DNA of 18,191 nucleotides from Lachnospiraceae bacterium UBA7199 (lineage in GTDB: Bacteria; Bacillota; Clostridia; Lachnospirales; Lachnospiraceae). The stretch covers positions 729 to 18,919 of the forward strand of contig DKUR01000096.1 in NCBI GenBank assembly GCA_002490775.1. Direction: 5' to 3'. The first letter of the stretch is position 1. The number at the start of each line of letters is the position of its first letter. The notes below the pieces were generated by a model. That model saw only the letters and a list, made by a program, of their open reading frames with translations, was not told the DNA's origin and made no database searches. Shown here in pieces: positions 14,224-18,191 of this stretch. A program made the position numbers and the translations under genes.

Positions 14224-15048
14224 TTATTCCTTAAGTCCTTTAATTGGTTTTACCTGCATAAGCGCCAGTCCGATACCTGCAATCAGAATCGCAGCAACCA
14301 CTGCTTCCACAATCCCATTAAAGCTGATAATACCCATAATCACGTCGATTACAGCATCCCCTGCAATCCCTAAAGCCTGTGCATATGCATCTTTATATAA
14401 AATGTAGATTCCGCTCATTACAAACAGCGTATTGGTAAAAGCGCCTGACAGTCCCGCGTAAGCAAGCGCAACGCTGGAAGCTGCCTTCTTATGTGCAGTT
14501 AAAGTAAGCACAATAAACAAAACAATTGCCACAACAAGCCCAGCCAAAGTACCAATCAATGCTCCATTGCTGTTTTCTATCAAATTACTTACAAATGCTC
14601 TGATGGAAATAAATAAGATAAAAGATACTACTGCATGAATCACAACACGCCATATTTTCTGTTCCTTCTTTAACAAATTGCGAATCAGAATATACACAAA
14701 ATAGGGAATCACTCCAACTAAAATTCTGGGTACAAAGCAGATATACATACTCTTAAATACACCTGATATCCCTACTACATTTGCTGCTAAAACCGGCGAA
14801 AAAACAAATGCCGATGCGGTAACCGCCTTAAAAGTGTTGTTGATAAAGCTTGTTAATCCAAATACGAATCCTAAAAATGCACCTTTTTTTGGTCCTAAAA
14901 ATAGTGCTCCCAGGATAACCGGGATATGAATGACTGTTGCATTAATTACAACAAGCGGGATATATCCCAGCGGTGTGAATGCCATTATTACGATAATGGC
15001 GGTGAACAGTGCTGTCAGCACAAGTTCATAAGTTTTTTCATTTTTCAT
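14224..15048 (-). CDS. panT: ECF transporter S component, probably pantothenate (PanT)
   Basis: A 274-residue integral membrane protein with many hydrophobic segments, of the ECF transporter S family. I take ATG at 15048 because GGAGGAAA sits just upstream. The longer reading frame to 15156 would run through the promoter. The N-terminus MKNEKTYELVLTALFTAIIV and the segment GYIPLVVINATVIHIPVILG, with LFLGPKKGAFLGFVFGLTSF, are typical. It is longer than the common 180-200 residues. It leads an operon with coaX and coaBC, so pantothenate is the most likely substrate, with the ATPases and EcfT shared from another locus. Substrate assignment is contextual. Confidence 0.88.
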   Translation of the reverse strand: MKNEKTYELVLTALFTAIIVIMAFTPLGYIPLVVINATVIHIPVILGALFLGPKKGAFLGFVFGLTSFINNTFKAVTASAFVFSPVLAANVVGISGVFKSMYICFVPRILVGVIPYFVYILIRNLLKKEQKIWRVVIHAVVSFILFISIRAFVSNLIENSNGALIGTLAGLVVAIVLFIVLTLTAHKKAASSVALAYAGLSGAFTNTLFVMSGIYILYKDAYAQALGIAGDAVIDVIMGIISFNGIVEAVVAAILIAGIGLALMQVKPIKGLKE

Positions 15049-15071
15049 GGTACGTTTCCTCCTGTTATTAT

Positions 15072-15083
15072 TCTCATATGAGA
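15072..15083. promoter_or_regulatory. 12-bp palindrome in the panT leader
   Basis: TCTCATATGAGA is a perfect palindrome between the -10 box and the ribosome binding site of panT, about ten bases into the transcript. It is a plausible operator for a repressor of the pantothenate operon; no regulator gene is nearby. Confidence 0.4.
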
Positions 15084-15097
15084 TACAATACGGTGTA

Positions 15098-15126
15098 ATC
15101 ATACCACATTGATAATTTTTTGACAA
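15098..15126 (-). promoter_or_regulatory. Sigma-A promoter of panT-coaX-coaBC
   Basis: On the minus strand TTGTCA, a 17-base spacer, then TATGAT, leaving a leader of about 40 bases, too short for a riboswitch. Confidence 0.72.
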
Positions 15127-15248
15127 TATATTTTTCCCTTTTCTCACGGAAATCAATTTTCAGATTCCGGTGAGTAATTGTAGTATCAGAGGAAGGCATC
15201 CCGGAAATATTTCTTCGTCGCCGCGCTTTTGCTCTACAACAAAATAAT

Positions 15249-15277
15249 TTGAGTAAAAGTCCCCACTATGATACACT
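15249..15277 (+). promoter_or_regulatory. Promoter of the MgtC-family gene
   Basis: TTGAGT, a 17-base spacer, then TACACT, about 23 bases before the ATG. The leader is too short for a magnesium riboswitch. An imperfect inverted repeat (CTCACGGAA paired with TTCC-G-GTGAG) lies upstream at about 15146-15174, between this and the divergent panT promoter. Confidence 0.5.
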
Positions 15278-15299
15278 TTACTTATAAGGAGGCAGGTCT

Positions 15300-16001
15300 A
15301 TGATTTTAGAACAAATACGTTTTTTAAGGGAACTAACACTTTCCTCTATTCTGCTGCGCACTTTTCTTGCCATGATACTTAGTGGAATTCTGGGGTATGA
15401 AAGAGAAAAAAGACACCGTCCGGCAGGCTTCCGGACCTATCTGGTAGTATGTCTCGGCTCCTGCCTTGCCATGATGGTTGGTATTTATTTATCAACCACT
15501 TTTCCATCCGCAGATGCTGGCCGTATTCCTGCACAGGTAATCAGCGGTATTGGTTTTCTGGGTGCAGGTACCATACTCGTTACAAGACAAAATCAGGTAA
15601 GAGGCTTAACTACTGCTGCCGGACTCTGGGCTGTTGCATGTATTGGCCTTGCTTTAGGCGCCGGCTTTTACACCGGCGCACTGGTTGTTTTTGCCGCAAT
15701 ATGGATTTCCCTTCGGATGCTTAGGATTGTACATACCCACTTGAACCCTGCCCTAAAATCCATCACCCTTCATGTAGAATTTGAAAAAATCAGTGACATG
15801 AGCCAGTTTATTGCCTTTGCCAAAAGTGAACAATGTATCATTGACCATCTGGAAATGACGCGTCCCAAAAAGACATCGGAAAGTACAGCAGTTTCTGCCA
15901 TTATCGCTTTAAGCTTCAGCGAAGAGCTTACTTACTCTCAAATCGTGGAAACCTATGGTGCCTTAGAAGGTGTTATTTACATTGATTATGCCTATAATTA
16001 A
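15300..16001 (+). CDS. MgtC/SapB family membrane protein
   Basis: A 233-residue protein with an N-terminal hydrophobic half of four to five membrane segments (about residues 15-140) and a soluble C-terminal ACT-like domain (about 150-233). The MgtC/SapB signature GYEREKRHRPAGFRTYLVVC at about 32-51 is clear, followed by ISGIGFLGAGTIL and VRGLTTAAGLWAVACIGLA. Members are linked to magnesium homeostasis, acid tolerance or control of membrane ATPases, but most Gram-positive ones are uncharacterised. AAGGAGG precedes the ATG. It has its own promoter, divergent from panT, and its stop codon is one base from the stop of the opposing DUF4132-family gene with no terminator between. Confidence 0.9.
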   Translation: MILEQIRFLRELTLSSILLRTFLAMILSGILGYEREKRHRPAGFRTYLVVCLGSCLAMMVGIYLSTTFPSADAGRIPAQVISGIGFLGAGTILVTRQNQVRGLTTAAGLWAVACIGLALGAGFYTGALVVFAAIWISLRMLRIVHTHLNPALKSITLHVEFEKISDMSQFIAFAKSEQCIIDHLEMTRPKKTSESTAVSAIIALSFSEELTYSQIVETYGALEGVIYIDYAYN

Positions 16002-16002
16002 G

Positions 16003-18138
16003 TCAAACAAGCTGATCTAAAATAAAAGGATCTTTTATCTTTTTATCTTCTGCTAACAGCACGATCTTGGACATAATCTCTGCTGTCTTGGGATCCTCAT
16101 CCACAAAGGGCAAAAACAGCTTTCCTCTTTTCTGGCTGTGTACCGGCAGAATATTCAGCATTGCGCCGCCCTCCTGATGAATCACGCCACTTCCCAAATG
16201 AACGCTGTAATTTCCTCTACTTCCCTGAATAAGTGCATGACTGTCCTTTAATATTACATTTGTAATTTTAAACAAAGGCAGATTAAATGCAATGATTGCC
16301 CGACGCATTTCAATGGTGGAATGACTGGTCTCAGGATCTACTCCTCCTGCATGGGCCACACTCACTGCCAGATCCACATCTCTCATTACCTCACTGTAAA
16401 TTAAATCCGGCACCTGCAAAATGGTAAGCGGTTCAAAAGTCTTACGGTTTATAAACTCCACCCATTCTAAAGTTGGCGCCTCCACATCACTTGGAGAAAA
16501 CCAGTCTGCCAATGCATAAATCCTGGCAATAATATTTTCTTTATAATAAATTTTCTGAAGGCCTTCCTCATAATCCGCAATCCACCTGCGTCCTTTCAGA
16601 CAGCCCACTGTTTTCTGGGGCTGGATTTGATTTCCTGCAAACATTCTTGATGCTTTAAGCCCTGTTTCTCCCGGCAGCTTCACATACAATTCACGGAACA
16701 CCTGCTTAAAAGGCTGACAGATCTGCTGGTCAAATAAAAGCTTCTGATACTGATGCCACACTTTAGCTTTATACAGGTCAAGAGGATGGGCAATACGGGC
16801 TTTTCTGTCTGCTACTAAAAAAGTGATTCTGCCATCCCATGATTTTATGGAAATCTTATTTTCGTCTTTCTCCCACACCAAAAGACCTGCTGCGTCTTCA
16901 CTTACAAACACCAGCGGAAGTAAAATTGCCCTGACCACCGGATTTTCCATTAGGCCTGCTATTTCAGCAGCGGTAAATTCTGCGCCGCTCTCCATAGACT
17001 CTTCCATCAGTTTCTTCGTCCTTGTATACTGCTCTTTCAGCTTCTTATGAGCTTCCTTGACCTCCAGTACATACGCTTCTTTCCCAAGCCTTGAGGGTAC
17101 CGACTTGAGCATCTTTCCGTCCTTGCGGCACAAAATTTCACTTTTTCCCAATTCATCCACATGCAGACAGATTTCCACATCTCCCTCCAGAATCCATTCC
17201 ATATAAGGTGCAAACTCTCCTGCCAGTCTGCTTTCCATCCTTAAAGTTAATCTGGTCACATCTGAAAATCCCCCATGAACACTTAAGTTAACAAGGGCAA
17301 TCTGAGCTGCCTTGGATTCACTTGCCCGTCTCTGGGCTCCAAAACTTTTTGCTTCTTTTGCATATTTTTGAATAAACTGATAGCGTTCCAGCATATCCTG
17401 TTCCTGATCCTTATCAAAGGGCACTAATCCATAACTCATCAAAAGATCCTTATTTCTCTTCGACACAATCTGTTCCTGCAGCCATTTAAGTGTAACCTTT
17501 CCTGTTGCTGCATCCGCATATTTTCTTGCTCTGGAATGCTTTTGCCCATCGGAAATGTATTTTGCCGCTTTATAAAGCAGTTCAAAATTCTTCTCCCCAA
17601 GCAGTCTATAGGCTTCCTGAAACCAGTCGATATCAAAGGCGCCATCCTGTAATTCCTCCCGGTCTAAAGGCGTATATTTAGCGATCATAGCCATCTTCTG
17701 GTCATCAAACCGCTCATTCATATGTGCCATAAAATAATAGCATCCACTCTTTAATCCCTGCCAGCCTAAATACTCCTGAATCACATCAATCCACTGAGGT
17801 GCATACATAGCCACCTCCACCAGCCGGTCAGCCTTGATGCTGGTTCCCTTCAATGCCTTTTCCAATGCCTTCCCATTATCTCCTTGAGCAGGGTAACAGG
17901 ATTTCAGCAGCCTGCTGAGCACTTCCTTTTTCGTATGATTCGCCGAGTAATACCAAGAATAATAAGTTTCCCTGCTGAGAGTATCTTTTCCCAGCGCCAT
18001 CAGAATCCGAATCAAATATTCAATTCCCTGGATAAAAGTAATACCGCTCATGTCACTGGAGAATACCGTTTCTGCTTCCCCCCGGCGAAGCTCTGTGTCC
18101 ACCATCATCGGTACAACCGCTTCATACAGTTCCTGCAC
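16003..18138 (-). CDS. DUF5724/DUF4132-family protein, N-terminally incomplete
   Basis: A 711-residue frame from a GTG at 18138 that lacks a ribosome binding site. The sequence has features of the long DUF4132 proteins (MolR/YehI-like, usually around 1000 residues or more): ELRRGEAETVF, AMYAPQWIDVIQEYLGW, AFDIDWFQEAYRLLG, AAKYISDGQKHSRARKYADA, KSFGAQRRASESKAAQIAL, and a C-terminal domain with SVAHAGGVDPETSHSTIEMR, YSVHLGSGVIHQEGG and FLPFVDEDPKTAEIMSK (the DUF7737-type end). Cytoplasmic; function not established for the family. The N-terminal part expected in the family is missing. A TGA closes the frame at 18181-18183, but family-like sequence continues almost to it, and another frame reads on to the window edge, suggesting a frameshift near 18161-18163. 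It converges on the MgtC-family gene with one base between stops. Confidence 0.8.
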   Translation of the reverse strand: MQELYEAVVPMMVDTELRRGEAETVFSSDMSGITFIQGIEYLIRILMALGKDTLSRETYYSWYYSANHTKKEVLSRLLKSCYPAQGDNGKALEKALKGTSIKADRLVEVAMYAPQWIDVIQEYLGWQGLKSGCYYFMAHMNERFDDQKMAMIAKYTPLDREELQDGAFDIDWFQEAYRLLGEKNFELLYKAAKYISDGQKHSRARKYADAATGKVTLKWLQEQIVSKRNKDLLMSYGLVPFDKDQEQDMLERYQFIQKYAKEAKSFGAQRRASESKAAQIALVNLSVHGGFSDVTRLTLRMESRLAGEFAPYMEWILEGDVEICLHVDELGKSEILCRKDGKMLKSVPSRLGKEAYVLEVKEAHKKLKEQYTRTKKLMEESMESGAEFTAAEIAGLMENPVVRAILLPLVFVSEDAAGLLVWEKDENKISIKSWDGRITFLVADRKARIAHPLDLYKAKVWHQYQKLLFDQQICQPFKQVFRELYVKLPGETGLKASRMFAGNQIQPQKTVGCLKGRRWIADYEEGLQKIYYKENIIARIYALADWFSPSDVEAPTLEWVEFINRKTFEPLTILQVPDLIYSEVMRDVDLAVSVAHAGGVDPETSHSTIEMRRAIIAFNLPLFKITNVILKDSHALIQGSRGNYSVHLGSGVIHQEGGAMLNILPVHSQKRGKLFLPFVDEDPKTAEIMSKIVLLAEDKKIKDPFILDQLV

Positions 18139-18191
18139 CAGTTGGCCGCACCAGGTATCCTTTCCAACACTGGTACTATGTCAAGAAAAAG

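Noticed and set aside
15049..15156. Longer start for the panT-like gene
   Set aside because: The extension translates through the -10 and -35 promoter boxes, while GGAGG sits right before the ATG at 15048.
15278..15299. A magnesium-sensing riboswitch before the MgtC-family gene
   Set aside because: The leader between promoter and start codon is only about 20 bases, too short.
1..18191. CRISPR arrays, tRNA or rRNA genes, transposases, or known anti-phage systems
   Set aside because: I found no regularly spaced repeats, tRNA-like cloverleaf or conserved CCA end, rRNA sequence, or recognisable transposase, nuclease or defence gene cluster.

Overview
The window looks like chromosome from a Gram-positive Clostridia, most likely Lachnospiraceae. 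The evidence is moderate-to-low GC, strong AGGAGG-type ribosome binding sites, sigma-A promoters with 17-bp spacers, group II ECF vitamin transport S components without their own energising module, and DUF families common in gut Firmicutes. The genus is not determined.

Left flank (1-2110) looks like accessory DNA or a scar. It has a 340-base geneless stretch with a terminator-like hairpin and a near-perfect palindrome, a short mobile-element-style single-strand DNA-binding protein, a GC-rich segment full of inverted repeats, a small ferritin-like helical protein, an unrecognised 92-residue protein, and the 5'-truncated remains of a GHKL-type sensor kinase on the opposite strand.

Region 2120-3460 is a compact vitamin B12 uptake unit: promoter, cobalamin riboswitch, membrane-anchored transcobalamin-like (DUF4430) protein, ECF S component and terminator. 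Region 3456-5976 (minus strand) is a three-gene operon from a strong promoter: an unrecognised 141-residue protein, a soluble FIST-domain protein, and a soluble MCP signalling protein. The layout suggests a chemoreceptor split into separate polypeptides. Region 5994-8105 (minus) encodes a large lipoprotein with a duplicated domain and a C-terminal DUF1266 domain.

A divergent promoter pair around 8139-8226, with a 17-bp inverted repeat between, drives that lipoprotein leftward. Rightward it drives an operon of a 760-residue protein, whose N-terminal cyclic-nucleotide-binding fold has a degenerate pocket, followed by a siroheme/4Fe-4S nitrite/sulfite reductase. This operon ends in a strong terminator at about 12140-12176.

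Region 12220-15126 (minus) is a coenzyme A operon: pantothenate ECF S component, type III pantothenate kinase (coaX), then coaBC. Region 15249-16001 encodes an MgtC/SapB-family membrane protein. It runs tail to tail, with one base between, into a minus-strand DUF5724/DUF4132-family protein that is incomplete at the right edge and may carry a frameshift there.

The better candidates for something undescribed are the split FIST/MCP receptor operon with its unknown third partner, the riboswitch-controlled tethered B12-binder plus ECF S pair, and the cNMP-fold/siroheme-reductase operon divergent from a DUF1266 lipoprotein. All functional statements rest on motif reading without database searches.
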